DNA of 64,000 nt from Nitratireductor arenosus (lineage in GTDB: Bacteria > Pseudomonadota > Alphaproteobacteria > Rhizobiales > Rhizobiaceae). The translations under genes were made by a program, and so were the position numbers. Location: assembly GCF_009742725.1 (NCBI RefSeq), contig NZ_WPHG01000002.1, forward strand, positions 620,001-684,000. The letters are read 5' to 3'. A model generated the notes under the pieces. The model was not told where the DNA came from, ran no database searches, and saw nothing but the letters and a program-made list of their open reading frames with translations. Of this stretch, positions 26,446 through 36,071 are shown in pieces (within the stretch, counting starts at the first letter, position 1; every line of letters starts with the position of its first letter).

Positions 26446-27828
26446 TCAGCGCCGACGCCGGCAACGCCAATTCCAGTCCCGCTCGGGGCCGACATCGATA
26501 TGGACCGATTTGGTGTGGCAATAAGTGCCGACGCCGCCGCGGCCGGGCATGGCGCGGACAAAGCTGGCCAATTGGCGTGTGGACACGCCGGGCACCTGAA
26601 CGTCGGCTGCCGCGCAATACATGTGCAGCGAGTTGCGAGCGCCACGCGCTCGTCGGTTGCGCGCCGGACTGCGGTAGCCGGAGGTGACGACGATCTTTTT
26701 GCCAAAATGCTGCTCGACCCGGCGCAGGACGCGCACGAGCGACGGTTTCAGGCAGCCGACATCGACCCGGTCGGTCTGTTTGATCAATCCGTTGGGGGCC
26801 AGCCGGGCCAGACCGGCGGCCGAAGCCACGCGCACCGGTTCGCCCGCTTCGTGGACGTCGATGTCGTCGTCCTCGTCGAGCCCGGACTTGCGGTTGATCT
26901 CGAACAGGGCCGACTGGCGTACGCCGGGCAGGGCGTCTCCGGAGCCGGACAGGGAGACCGGATTGACGATCGGTTTGGCCGGCCCGGTCGAGGCGAGCGC
27001 CACCACCGGATCGCGCCGGGGCTTGACCTTGACCGCCGGCCGGTCGGCGGCAGTGGCCGAAGGCGCGGTGTTGGAAAACAGGTTGGCCAGAAAGCCGCGC
27101 TTTTGGACCGGAGCGGGGGCCGGCCCCGGACCGCTCTCGATGAAGGCAGTCGGCTTCGGTTCGCTGGACGCTGTGGCGTCGCCGGTCGATGCGGCCGTCT
27201 CCTCGGGGGTGGCGTCCGCCGGCGCGGGCAGGGGCGGTGTTGCGGTTTCGGGCTTGTCGCGCGGTATTGCGAGCGCAACGGTCGTTTCGGGCAATGCGAC
27301 GGGATTTTGGCGCGGTGCCCGGCCGCGCTCGGTATCGGTGGCCGGTGGCGCCGGATTGGCGAACAGGCTGGCGAAGAAGCCACGTTTTTTCGGTGGCTCG
27401 GCGGGCACCGCCGGCGCGGGTTGCGGCTCTGCCGTAGCAGTTTGCGCTGCAATGTCATCCGCTGTTGCCCCGGGCAGATTTTCCCCGTCGGGCGCGGTGA
27501 CCACGGCTTCGCTGCCATCCTCGCCGGGCATCGGCGCGCCCGAATCGGGCTTGTCGGCGGGCAGATAGGCAACCTCGGCGGGCAGAACCGTGTCACCTTC
27601 CTCAATGACGGAGGGCGAAGGCGTCTGGTCGACGGAGGCGAGGTCGCTTTCCTCGATCGTGTCAAGGACGACCGGGCCGGTCGTGGTGCCGCTGGTGCCG
27701 TTAAAGGACGGGGACGCGACGTCGAACATCGATCCACCCGTCGTGCAGGCGCCGAGCAGCACAGACAACATCGCTGCAGCGAATGCGCGGCGGTTTCTGC
27801 TGCCAACGAGCGCTTGCGCTGTTTTCAA
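26446..27828 (-). CDS. Lipoprotein with C-terminal M15-type peptidase domain (YcbK-like)
   Basis: A 460-residue protein with signal sequence and lipobox LLGAC (Cys28), a long Pro/Ala/Thr-rich middle, and a C-terminal Peptidase_M15_3-like domain (about 350-455) carrying SGYRSPARN, SLHMYCAAADVQ and KSVHIDVG, which supply the His/Asp/His zinc-site pattern. A cell-wall carboxypeptidase-like role is likely. The middle has an internal repeat: KKRGFFASLFAN at about 147 and QKRGFLANLFSN at about 242. The start appears to be TTG at 27828 with GAGGGGA upstream; the next Met is inside the signal sequence. Confidence 0.85.
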   Translation of the reverse strand: MKTAQALVGSRNRRAFAAAMLSVLLGACTTGGSMFDVASPSFNGTSGTTTGPVVLDTIEESDLASVDQTPSPSVIEEGDTVLPAEVAYLPADKPDSGAPMPGEDGSEAVVTAPDGENLPGATADDIAAQTATAEPQPAPAVPAEPPKKRGFFASLFANPAPPATDTERGRAPRQNPVALPETTVALAIPRDKPETATPPLPAPADATPEETAASTGDATASSEPKPTAFIESGPGPAPAPVQKRGFLANLFSNTAPSATAADRPAVKVKPRRDPVVALASTGPAKPIVNPVSLSGSGDALPGVRQSALFEINRKSGLDEDDDIDVHEAGEPVRVASAAGLARLAPNGLIKQTDRVDVGCLKPSLVRVLRRVEQHFGKKIVVTSGYRSPARNRRARGARNSLHMYCAAADVQVPGVSTRQLASFVRAMPGRGGVGTYCHTKSVHIDVGPERDWNWRCRRRR

Positions 27829-28098
27829 CGGATTCCCCTCTTATCGTTCCAAGTCGGAACGCGGCCCTTCCAACCCCATGCCCACCGGAGCCGGACAATC
27901 GCGGAATCGATCATTCGAGCCCTAACGAAGTCACGGTCAAAGTGCAATCCCGACCGCCTCCCGCGCTAGGGGCGAAATGCGGCAGCACCGTGTTGAACGG
28001 ACAGTTCCCCGGCGTTGGCACCGCCGCGTTCCATCACAGAGCATTTCAGCCTGTAACCTGGCTTGTTCGACGCGCTGTATGGCGCCCGTGACCAAGGG

Positions 28099-29931
28099 CT
28101 ACACTTTAACCGTGACGTAGTCGCCGGGCGCGTCCCCCAGAATCGGTACTTTTTCGTCTTCCGGCCGGCGGGCGGGAACGCGTTTTCTGTCCTGTTTTTC
28201 GATCCATTTTTGCCAATGCGGCCACCAGGAGCCGGGATTTTCCTTGGCCGATTTAACCCATTCGTCGAACTCGCCAAGCGGCGGCCCGCCGGTCCAATGC
28301 TGGTATTTGTTCGACTGCGGCGGATTGACGACGCCGGCGATATGTCCCGAACCCGCCATCACATAATCCACCTTGCCGCCGAAGAACTGGCAGCCGACGA
28401 AGACGGAACGCGCTGGCGCGATGTGATCCTCGCGGGCGGCGAGATTATAGACGGGAATGGTGACGTCCTTCAGCGAGAGCGTCTCGCCGCCGAGCATCAT
28501 CTGCCCGCGCGACAGGCTGTTTTCCATGTAGCAGTTGCGCAGATAGAACGAGTGGTTGGCCGCCGCCATACGTGTGGAATCGGAATTCCAATACAGGAGG
28601 TCGAACGGCATCGGCTCCTTGCCGCGCATATAGTTGTTGACGACGTAGGGCCAGATCAGGTCGCCGGCGCGCAGCATGTTGAAGGCGGTGGCCATCTTGG
28701 TGCCGTCGAGATAGCCCTTTTCGCTCATCGCCCGTTCGAGCGCGGCGACCTGGTCCTCGTCGACGAACACCTTTAGGTCGCCGGCATGGATGAAGTCGAC
28801 CTGGGTGGTGAAGAAGGTGACGGACCCGATCCGGTCGTCGCCCCGTTTGGCCATCAGGGCGAGGGCGGCCGCCAGCAGCGTGCCGCCGACGCAATAGCCG
28901 ATCGCGTTGACCGCGCGTTCGCCGGTCGCTTTGTCGATCGTGTCCAGACAGAAGGTGATGCCTTCGTCGATATAGGCCTCCCAGCCTTTCCTGCCGTGAC
29001 GCTCGTCGGGATTGACCCAGGAAATCACAAAGACGGTGTGGCCCTGCTCGACGGCCCAGCGGATGAAGGATTTTTCCGGATTCAGGTCGAGAATGTAGAA
29101 TTTGTTGATCCAGGGCGGGCAGATCATCAGCGGCCGTTTCAGCACCTTCGGCGTCGTCGGCTCGTACTGGATGATCTCCGCCAGTTCGCTGCGCGCCACG
29201 ACCTTACCCGGTGTGGTGGCGATGTTCTTGCCGACCGCGAATCTGGAATAGTCCGCCTGCCGCAACTTCAAATCGCCTTTGCCGGCGGTGATGTCCTCGG
29301 CAAGCATCTTCATGCCGCGCACCAGATTTTCGCCATTGGTTGACACTGTTTCGCGGAACAGTTCGGGATTGGTAAGGATGAAGTTGGACGGCGAAATCGC
29401 CTGGGTGATCTGGCGGACGTAGAAATTGGCCTTGTGGCGGGTGTGTTCGTCCAGGCCGTCGGCATGTTCGACAAGTTCGCCCGCCCAGCGCGAGGTCACC
29501 AGATAAGCTTGCTTGAGGAAATCGAAAAACGCGTTGCGGCCCCATTCGGGATCCTGGAAACGCTTGTCGCCGCGCTCGGGCTCGACGTCGCCCTCCTCGC
29601 GCTGCTCGCCCGACATTTTGCCGACCGCGTTCGACCATACGCTCATATAGCCGGCGAACAGCTTGGTCTGGGCCTCGAGCGCGCGCGCGGGGTCCGACAG
29701 CCAGTATTCAGACAGCTTGGAAAAGGTCTTGACCATGTCGGCCATCGGTTCGGCCACGCTATCGCGTATCTCGCCGCGTTCGCGCGGTGTGACCCAGGCC
29801 GAAGCCGCCTTGCCGGCCTGCTCGATCATATGGGCGAGGTTGCGGGCGAACTGCTCCGGGTCTTTGACGATATACTGTTCGACCGACGAGGCGCTGGCGT
29901 CGTTATTCGTTTTATCGTCCTGCCTGGCCAT
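28099..29931 (-). CDS. phaC: Class I poly(3-hydroxyalkanoate) synthase
   Basis: PhaC polymerises 3-hydroxyacyl-CoA into PHA granules. The 610-residue length and sequence fit class I. The lipase-like box GYCVGG places the nucleophile at Cys347; the catalytic Asp lies in AREDHIAP and the His in GSGHIAGVV. The N-terminal 90 residues are variable as in the family. phaA and phaB are not in the window. It is divergent from the small lipoprotein at 30042. Confidence 0.95.
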   Translation of the reverse strand: MARQDDKTNNDASASSVEQYIVKDPEQFARNLAHMIEQAGKAASAWVTPRERGEIRDSVAEPMADMVKTFSKLSEYWLSDPARALEAQTKLFAGYMSVWSNAVGKMSGEQREEGDVEPERGDKRFQDPEWGRNAFFDFLKQAYLVTSRWAGELVEHADGLDEHTRHKANFYVRQITQAISPSNFILTNPELFRETVSTNGENLVRGMKMLAEDITAGKGDLKLRQADYSRFAVGKNIATTPGKVVARSELAEIIQYEPTTPKVLKRPLMICPPWINKFYILDLNPEKSFIRWAVEQGHTVFVISWVNPDERHGRKGWEAYIDEGITFCLDTIDKATGERAVNAIGYCVGGTLLAAALALMAKRGDDRIGSVTFFTTQVDFIHAGDLKVFVDEDQVAALERAMSEKGYLDGTKMATAFNMLRAGDLIWPYVVNNYMRGKEPMPFDLLYWNSDSTRMAAANHSFYLRNCYMENSLSRGQMMLGGETLSLKDVTIPVYNLAAREDHIAPARSVFVGCQFFGGKVDYVMAGSGHIAGVVNPPQSNKYQHWTGGPPLGEFDEWVKSAKENPGSWWPHWQKWIEKQDRKRVPARRPEDEKVPILGDAPGDYVTVKV

Positions 29932-30041
29932 TGCGGCTGTGGTCCTCCCGGGCCTTTTGTTGACACAATATCATGTGACGGCCATAGCGGTCCATTGAAC
30001 CGGCGGCCTGGATTTGCCTAGCCGACGTTCGGGAACGCAAT

Positions 30042-30440
30042 ATGTCGAAATCGTCTCGACCGCTCTTTTGTCGCGCCGTCTTGCACGGACTCATCGTCGC
30101 AGCGGGCGCCGCCTTGAGCGCCTGCGCCGGCGTGCCGATCGAGGATGCGGTTCCGGCCGGCGCGCTCGACGGCGGCCCGACCGCCCCCATCGACGGGGTG
30201 TCGCCGCCGGTGTTGCGCAATACCGGGCGCTACCCGAACCTGAACGTGCCACGCCAAGGCGCTGCCAATCAGTTCAGCGCCGGCGAGACCAATGCCAAGA
30301 AGGGCGAATTGCGCCGGTCGGCCAGCGGCCAGGCCCAAATCGCCAAGGAGCCGGGCATCGCCCCGTCGGAACTGGAAAGGCTGCGCGAGCTCGGCGAGAC
30401 GCACGGCAAGGACACGCTCAAGAAGATCGAGGGCGAGTGA
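30042..30440 (+). CDS. Small hypothetical lipoprotein
   Basis: A 132-residue protein with a signal sequence ending in a lipobox-like SACAG, then a Pro/Gly-rich segment and a charged helical end (SELERLRELGETHGKDTLKKI). It resembles short uncharacterised lipoproteins of Hyphomicrobiales. No function is assigned. It runs in the same direction as the aminotransferase 70 bases downstream. Confidence 0.7.
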   Translation: MSKSSRPLFCRAVLHGLIVAAGAALSACAGVPIEDAVPAGALDGGPTAPIDGVSPPVLRNTGRYPNLNVPRQGAANQFSAGETNAKKGELRRSASGQAQIAKEPGIAPSELERLRELGETHGKDTLKKIEGE

Positions 30441-30509
30441 CGCTATCGACCGAGTGCCGGATTGGGTGTATAGGCGCGCCCAGATCGCTCCATTCCCGTC
30501 GGAACCGCC

Positions 30510-31733
30510 ATGGAAGAGTTTCACAAGACCCGCCGGCTGCCGCCTTACGTGTTCGAACAGGTCAACCGCCTGAAGGCCAGCGCGCGGTCCAAGGGCGCTG
30601 ACATCGTCGATCTCGGCATGGGCAACCCCGACCTACCCACCCCCAAATCGATCGTCGACAAATTATGCGACGTGGTGCGCGATCCGCGCACCCACCGCTA
30701 TTCCGCCTCGCGCGGCATTCCCGGACTGCGGCGCGCCCAGGCCGCCTATTACGCGCGCCGTTTCGGCGTCAAGCTCGATCCCGAAAGCCAGGTCGTCGCC
30801 ACGCTCGGCTCCAAGGAGGGGTTTGCCAACATGGCCCAGGCGATCACCGCGCCGGGCGACGTGGTGTTGTGCCCCAATCCGACCTATCCGATCCACGCCT
30901 TCGGCTTCATCATGTCGGGCGGCGTCATCCGCTCGATTCCCGCCGAGCCGGATTCAGGTTTCATTCCGGCGCTGGAACGCGCCGTGAAGCATTCGATACC
31001 GCGGCCGCTGGCGCTGATCCTCAACTATCCGTCCAATCCGACGGCCTATGTCGCCACGCTCGATTTCTACAAGGACGTCGTCGCCTTCGCCAAGCGGCAC
31101 GACCTCATCATCCTGTCCGATCTTGCCTATGCCGAGATCTATTTCGACGACAATCCGCCGCCGTCGGTGTTGCAGGTGCCCGGCGCGGTCGACGTCACGG
31201 TAGAATTCACCTCGATGTCGAAGACCTTTTCCATGCCGGGCTGGCGCATGGGCTTCGCCGTCGGCAATGAAAGGCTGATCGCGGCGCTGGCGCGGGTCAA
31301 ATCCTATCTCGATTACGGCGCTTTCACGCCAATCCAGGTGGCCGCGGCCGCGGCCCTCAACAGTGACGGAGCGGATATCGAGGAGGTGCGTGAGACTTAT
31401 CGCCGACGCCGCGACGTGCTGGTCGAAGCCTTCGATCGTGCCGGCTGGTGCGTACCCGCGCCGGCCGCGACGATGTTTGCCTGGGCGCCGATTCCAGAGC
31501 CGTTCCGCCATGCCGGGTCGCTGGAATTTTCCAAACTGCTGGTGGAAAAAGCCCATGTCGCGGTGGCGCCGGGCATCGGTTTCGGCGAACATGGCGACGA
31601 GTTCGTGCGTATAGCCTTGGTCGAGAACGAACACCGCATCCGCCAGGCCGCGCGTTCCATCAAGCGTTTTCTCGCCGCCAGCGTCCGGCCGGACGGCGAG
31701 ACAAATGTGGTTCCGCTCAGCGCGCGGCGCTGA
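30510..31733 (+). CDS. Class I/II PLP-dependent aminotransferase, AlaC-like
   Basis: A 407-residue fold-type I aminotransferase. The PLP lysine lies in SMSKTFSMPGWRMGF, the Asn/Asp/Tyr contacts in NYPSNPTAY and LSDLAYAEIYF, and the phosphate Arg follows the Lys segment. It is closest to the alanine/LL-diaminopimelate-type aminotransferases that precede hom in Hyphomicrobiales. The exact amino donor cannot be decided; an alanine-forming or aspartate-family role is suggested by homoserine dehydrogenase 38 bases downstream. Confidence 0.88.
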   Translation: MEEFHKTRRLPPYVFEQVNRLKASARSKGADIVDLGMGNPDLPTPKSIVDKLCDVVRDPRTHRYSASRGIPGLRRAQAAYYARRFGVKLDPESQVVATLGSKEGFANMAQAITAPGDVVLCPNPTYPIHAFGFIMSGGVIRSIPAEPDSGFIPALERAVKHSIPRPLALILNYPSNPTAYVATLDFYKDVVAFAKRHDLIILSDLAYAEIYFDDNPPPSVLQVPGAVDVTVEFTSMSKTFSMPGWRMGFAVGNERLIAALARVKSYLDYGAFTPIQVAAAAALNSDGADIEEVRETYRRRRDVLVEAFDRAGWCVPAPAATMFAWAPIPEPFRHAGSLEFSKLLVEKAHVAVAPGIGFGEHGDEFVRIALVENEHRIRQAARSIKRFLAASVRPDGETNVVPLSARR

Positions 31734-31770
31734 ATCAGCAAGAGATTTTTCCGGGAAAGGGCTGTCGGCC

Positions 31771-33084
31771 ATGGGCGAAGCATTGCGTGTCGGAATTGCC
31801 GGTCTGGGTACGGTCGGCGCCTCCGTCGTGCGCGTGCTGACCGACAAGGCCGCCGAACTGACGCGCCAATGCGGTCGCGAGGTCGTCGTGGTCGCGGTCT
31901 CGGCGCGCGATCGCAACAAGGATCGTGGTATCGCGCTTGCCGATGCCGCATGGTTCGACGATCCGGTCGCACTTGCCAAAAAGGCCGAGATCGACGTCTT
32001 CGTCGAACTGATCGGCGGCGAGACGGGGATCGCCAAGGATTGCGTCGAGGCCGCGCTGGCGGCCGGCCGTCACGTTGTGACCGCCAACAAGGCGCTTTTG
32101 GCGGCAAACGGCGTCGCGCTGGCGGAAAAAGCCGAAAAACGCGGCGTTCTCCTCAACTACGAGGCGGCGGTAGCCGGCGGCATCCCGGTCATCAAGACGA
32201 TGCGCGAGGCGATGGCCGGCAACACGATCAGCCGCGTCTTCGGCATTCTCAACGGCACCTGCAATTATATTCTGACCCGCATGGAGGAGGACGGGCTGTC
32301 GTTCGCCGACTGTCTGGCCGACGCCCAGCGTCTCGGTTATGCGGAAGCCGACCCGACCTTCGACATCGAGGGCCACGACACCGCCCACAAGTTGTCGCTT
32401 TTGACCAGCCTGGCCTTCGGCACGCGCATTTCGGCCGGCGACATCTACATGGAAGGCATCTCCAACATCACCCAGGCCGACATTCGCGCGGCCGGCGAAC
32501 TGGGTTACCGGATCAAGCTCTTGGGTGTTGCCCAGCGCACCGAAAGCGGCATCGAGCAGCGTGTGCACCCGACCATGGTGCCGACGGCTTCGGTGATCGC
32601 GCAGGTCGACGGCGTCACCAATGCGGTGGCGATCGAGACCGACATTTTAGGCGAATTGCTGCTTTCGGGCCCGGGTGCGGGCGGCAACGCGACCGCCTCG
32701 GCCGTCGTCGGCGACATCGCCGACATCGCCAAGGCTAGCCCGGGCTTCCAGCACGGGCCGGTGTTCGGCCGGCCGGCGCGCGAACTCGCGCCCTACAAGC
32801 GCGCCCGCATGCGGGCCCACGCCGGCGGCTATTTCATCCGGCTGACCGTCATCGACCGCGCGGGCGCCTTCGCCGCGATCGCCAAGCGCATGGCCGCAAA
32901 CGATATTTCGCTGGAATCGATCGTCCAGCACGCCAATGGCGAAAACGGCGCCGATCGCAAGACCGTCATCCTGGTCACGCATGAGACGACCGAGGCCGCC
33001 GTGCGCAAGGCCGTCGACGGCATCACCAGGGACGGCCATGTCGTCGACACGCCGCAGGTGATCCGCATCGAGCGCGCCGAATAG
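31771..33084 (+). CDS. hom: Homoserine dehydrogenase
   Basis: Reduces aspartate semialdehyde to homoserine for threonine and methionine synthesis. The 437-residue protein starts with the nucleotide fold GIAGLGTVGASVV, has the signature NGTCNYILTRMEEDGLSFADCLADAQ and the AEADPTFDIEGHDTAHKL catalytic region, and ends with an ACT domain (about 350-430) for feedback control. ATG at 31771 is preferred over an upstream in-frame start inside the aminotransferase. Confidence 0.96.
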   Translation: MGEALRVGIAGLGTVGASVVRVLTDKAAELTRQCGREVVVVAVSARDRNKDRGIALADAAWFDDPVALAKKAEIDVFVELIGGETGIAKDCVEAALAAGRHVVTANKALLAANGVALAEKAEKRGVLLNYEAAVAGGIPVIKTMREAMAGNTISRVFGILNGTCNYILTRMEEDGLSFADCLADAQRLGYAEADPTFDIEGHDTAHKLSLLTSLAFGTRISAGDIYMEGISNITQADIRAAGELGYRIKLLGVAQRTESGIEQRVHPTMVPTASVIAQVDGVTNAVAIETDILGELLLSGPGAGGNATASAVVGDIADIAKASPGFQHGPVFGRPARELAPYKRARMRAHAGGYFIRLTVIDRAGAFAAIAKRMAANDISLESIVQHANGENGADRKTVILVTHETTEAAVRKAVDGITRDGHVVDTPQVIRIERAE

Positions 33085-33230
33085 GCCGGATGGTCTTTTT
33101 TAATCGATTGTTATGATTGGCGATTAGGGGAAAGGCCTCTGCCGTCTCTTGCCGTTGCCGGGCCCGTTTGACAAAAGGGGCGACCGACTATCCGCCCCGG
33201 CTTGCCGGAGCCCTTTCTCAGGATACAAAA

Positions 33231-34208
33231 ATGGCCAAACTCGCTTCCGACGGTCTCGATCGCATTCTCACCCTCGAGTTGGTCCGCGTGACCGAGCGCG
33301 CCGCCGTGGCAGCGGCCAGGCTGCGCGGGCGCGGCGACGAAAAGGCCGCCGACCAGGTGGCCGTGGACGCGATGCGCTCGGAGCTCAACCGCCTGCCGAT
33401 CGACGGTACCGTGGTGATCGGCGAGGGCGAGCGCGACGAGGCGCCGATGCTTTATATCGGCGAGGAGGTGGGAACCAAGGACGGGCCGGAAGTCGATATC
33501 GCGCTCGACCCGCTCGAAGGCACGACGATCTGTGCCAAGAACCTGCCCAACTCGCTCGCCGTTATCGCGATCGCCGAAAAGGGCAGTCTGCTTTACGCGC
33601 CGGACGTTTATATGGACAAGATCGCCATCGGACCCGGCTATCCGGCCGGCATCATCGACATCGACGCGCCGGCGGCCGACAATCTCGACAGGCTCGCCAA
33701 GGCCAAGGGCGTGCCGGTCGGCGAGATTACCGCCTGCATCCTAGACCGTCCGCGCCATGCCCGGCTGATTGAGGAAGTGCGCGCGACCGGCGCTGCGATC
33801 CGCCTGATCGGCGATGGGGACGTGGCCGGCGTCATCCACACCACCGATCCCGACGAGACCGGCATCGACATCTATATCGGTATCGGCGGGGCGCCGGAGG
33901 GCGTGCTGGCGGCGGCGGCGCTGCGCTGCATCGGCGGCCAGATGCAGGGACGTCTGCAGCTCAACACCGACGACAAGGTCGCGCGCGCCAAGAAGATGGG
34001 CATCGACGATCCCGACAAGATCTACCAGATGGACGAGATGGCGCGGGGCGACGTCCTGTTCGCAGCCACCGGCGTCACCGACGGCAATCTGCTCTCTGGC
34101 GTCAGATTCGCGCGCGATTTCGTCCAGACCCATACGATCGTCATGCGTTCGTCCTCGCGCACCGTGCGCGAGATCAAGGCCAAGCATCAGGATCTGGAAA
34201 AGTTTTGA
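33231..34208 (+). CDS. glpX: Class II fructose-1,6-bisphosphatase
   Basis: GlpX hydrolyses fructose 1,6-bisphosphate in gluconeogenesis. The 325-residue protein shows VVIGEGERDEAPMLYIGE and DIALDPLEGTT, the acidic metal-binding motifs, and GIGGAPEGVLAAAAL. ATG at 33231 has a GGA ribosome site and matches the family start; the longer frame is not credible. The hom-glpX-recJ order is common in this order. Confidence 0.96.
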   Translation: MAKLASDGLDRILTLELVRVTERAAVAAARLRGRGDEKAADQVAVDAMRSELNRLPIDGTVVIGEGERDEAPMLYIGEEVGTKDGPEVDIALDPLEGTTICAKNLPNSLAVIAIAEKGSLLYAPDVYMDKIAIGPGYPAGIIDIDAPAADNLDRLAKAKGVPVGEITACILDRPRHARLIEEVRATGAAIRLIGDGDVAGVIHTTDPDETGIDIYIGIGGAPEGVLAAAALRCIGGQMQGRLQLNTDDKVARAKKMGIDDPDKIYQMDEMARGDVLFAATGVTDGNLLSGVRFARDFVQTHTIVMRSSSRTVREIKAKHQDLEKF

Positions 34209-34262
34209 GGCGGTTCGCCGCCGCACGACGCGCCGGTCCCGTCCCAAGAGTGGGACGACGGC

Positions 34263-36047
34263 ATGGGTGAGGCGCGCATTTTCCTGGACGTCAAGAGGTC
34301 GGCGACCGGGCAGGCCTGGATCCATCGCCTGTCCGCGCGCGGCGAGAATGACGCGCTGACGATCGCCCAGACGCATGGCCTGCCGGATATCATCGCCCGC
34401 GTTCTGGCCGGGCGCGGCATCGATGCTGCTGCCACGGAACGGTTTCTCGACCCGACGATCCGCGATTTGTTGCCTGATCCGGCCTCGCTGACCGACATGG
34501 ACAAGGCCGCCGCACGGCTGGCAGCCGCCGTACTGAAGCGCGAGCGCGTGGCGATCTTCGGCGACTACGACGTCGACGGCGCCGCGTCCTCGGCGCTGAT
34601 GAAGCGCTTTCTGCGCCATTTCGGCATCGAGGCGGAGATCTATATTCCCGACCGGATCTTCGAAGGCTACGGGCCCAATCCCGATGCGATGCGCGACCTC
34701 GTCAAACGGGGCGCCACGCTGATCGTCACCGTCGATTGCGGCGCCAACAGCGGCCCCTCGGTCGCGGCGGCCAACGAGGCCGGCGCCGACGTAGTCGTGC
34801 TCGACCATCACCAGGTCGGCGGCGCGTTGCCCGACGCGCTCGCCGTCGTCAATCCCAATCGCGAGGACGATCTGTCCGGGCAGGGGCATTTGTGTGCCGC
34901 CGGCGTCACCTTCCTGGCTCTGGTGCAGACCGTCAAGCATCTGCGCGCCAGCGGCAAGTCCGGCCCGTTGCCCGACCTGCTGGAACTGCTCGATCTGGTC
35001 GCGTTGGCGACGGTGTGCGATGTCGTGCCGCTCGTCGGCGTCAACCGCGCCTTCGTGGTCAAGGGACTGGTCGCGGCTCGGCATCAGAACAATCCCGGTC
35101 TGGCCGCCCTGCAGCGCGTCGCGCGCATCGGCGAGCCGACCAACACATTTCATCTCGGCTATCTGATCGGTCCGCGCATCAATGCCGGCGGACGGATCGG
35201 CGACGCGGCGCTGGGCGCGCGGCTTCTGGCCGAGACCGATCCGGTCGCGGCGCGCGAGATCGCCGAACAGCTCGACCGGCTCAATCAGGAGCGCCAGGCG
35301 ATGGAGCGCTCAATGCTGGAGGAGGCGCGGGCCGAGGCCGAAGCCGAACTCGCAAACGGCCGGGGCCCGGCGGTGTTCGTCACCGAGAGCACGACATGGC
35401 ATCCGGGGATCGTCGGGCTGATCGCGTCGCGGCTGAAGGAGCAATTACGCCGTCCGGTGTTCGCGATTGCCTTCAACGCCAATGGCGAGGGTACCGGCTC
35501 GGGCCGCTCGATCGCCGGTTTCAATCTCGGCCGGCTCGTGCGCGATGCCGCGGACCGGGGTCTGATCGTCAAGGGCGGCGGACACGCCATGGCGGCCGGC
35601 ATCACGGTGGAGCGCGGTAAACTGGGCGCCTTGCGGGCGTTTTTCGAGGAACAGGCGGCCGAGGCGGTGTTTCGCCTGCGCGAGGAACAGGCCTTGAAGA
35701 TCGACGCCGCGCTCGCGGCGGAAGGGGCCAATCTCGATCTTCTCGACGTGCTGGAACGGGCTGGACCTTATGGCACGGGCCATCCGCAGCCGGTTTTCGT
35801 TTTGCCGCGTCATCAGGTCTCGGACGTACGCACGGTCGGGCAGGGCCATTTGCGGATCGATCTGCGCTCCGGCGCCGGCGGTCGCTTGCAGGCGATGGCC
35901 TTTCGCAGCGTCGATACCGATCTCGGCCGCTTTCTGCTGGCCAGCCGCGGCCGCCTGATCAACGCCGCCGGCTCGCTGTCGGCCAATTTCTGGAATGGAA
36001 CGAAATCGGTGCAGTTCCGGCTGAGCGATGCGGCGGCCGCGGATTGA
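34263..36047 (+). CDS. recJ: Single-stranded-DNA-specific exonuclease RecJ
   Basis: RecJ degrades single-stranded DNA 5' to 3' in recombination and mismatch repair. The 594-residue protein has the DHH-family motifs GDYDVDGAAS (101-109) and DHHQ (181-184), an invariant Asp in VTVDCG, and the DHHA1 segment with GRSIAGFNLG and KGGGHAMAAG, followed by the C-terminal OB-like domain. It follows glpX by about 54 bases. Confidence 0.95.
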   Translation: MGEARIFLDVKRSATGQAWIHRLSARGENDALTIAQTHGLPDIIARVLAGRGIDAAATERFLDPTIRDLLPDPASLTDMDKAAARLAAAVLKRERVAIFGDYDVDGAASSALMKRFLRHFGIEAEIYIPDRIFEGYGPNPDAMRDLVKRGATLIVTVDCGANSGPSVAAANEAGADVVVLDHHQVGGALPDALAVVNPNREDDLSGQGHLCAAGVTFLALVQTVKHLRASGKSGPLPDLLELLDLVALATVCDVVPLVGVNRAFVVKGLVAARHQNNPGLAALQRVARIGEPTNTFHLGYLIGPRINAGGRIGDAALGARLLAETDPVAAREIAEQLDRLNQERQAMERSMLEEARAEAEAELANGRGPAVFVTESTTWHPGIVGLIASRLKEQLRRPVFAIAFNANGEGTGSGRSIAGFNLGRLVRDAADRGLIVKGGGHAMAAGITVERGKLGALRAFFEEQAAEAVFRLREEQALKIDAALAAEGANLDLLDVLERAGPYGTGHPQPVFVLPRHQVSDVRTVGQGHLRIDLRSGAGGRLQAMAFRSVDTDLGRFLLASRGRLINAAGSLSANFWNGTKSVQFRLSDAAAAD

Positions 36048-36071
36048 GCGTCAGCAGGCAAGCGGTTTCGG

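Noticed and set aside
27830-27850. GGAAC-N15-CGTT on the minus strand before the M15-type lipoprotein, like an EcfG general stress promoter
   Set aside because: The spacer is one to two bases too short and the CGTT overlaps the start codon region, so it cannot drive this gene as annotated.
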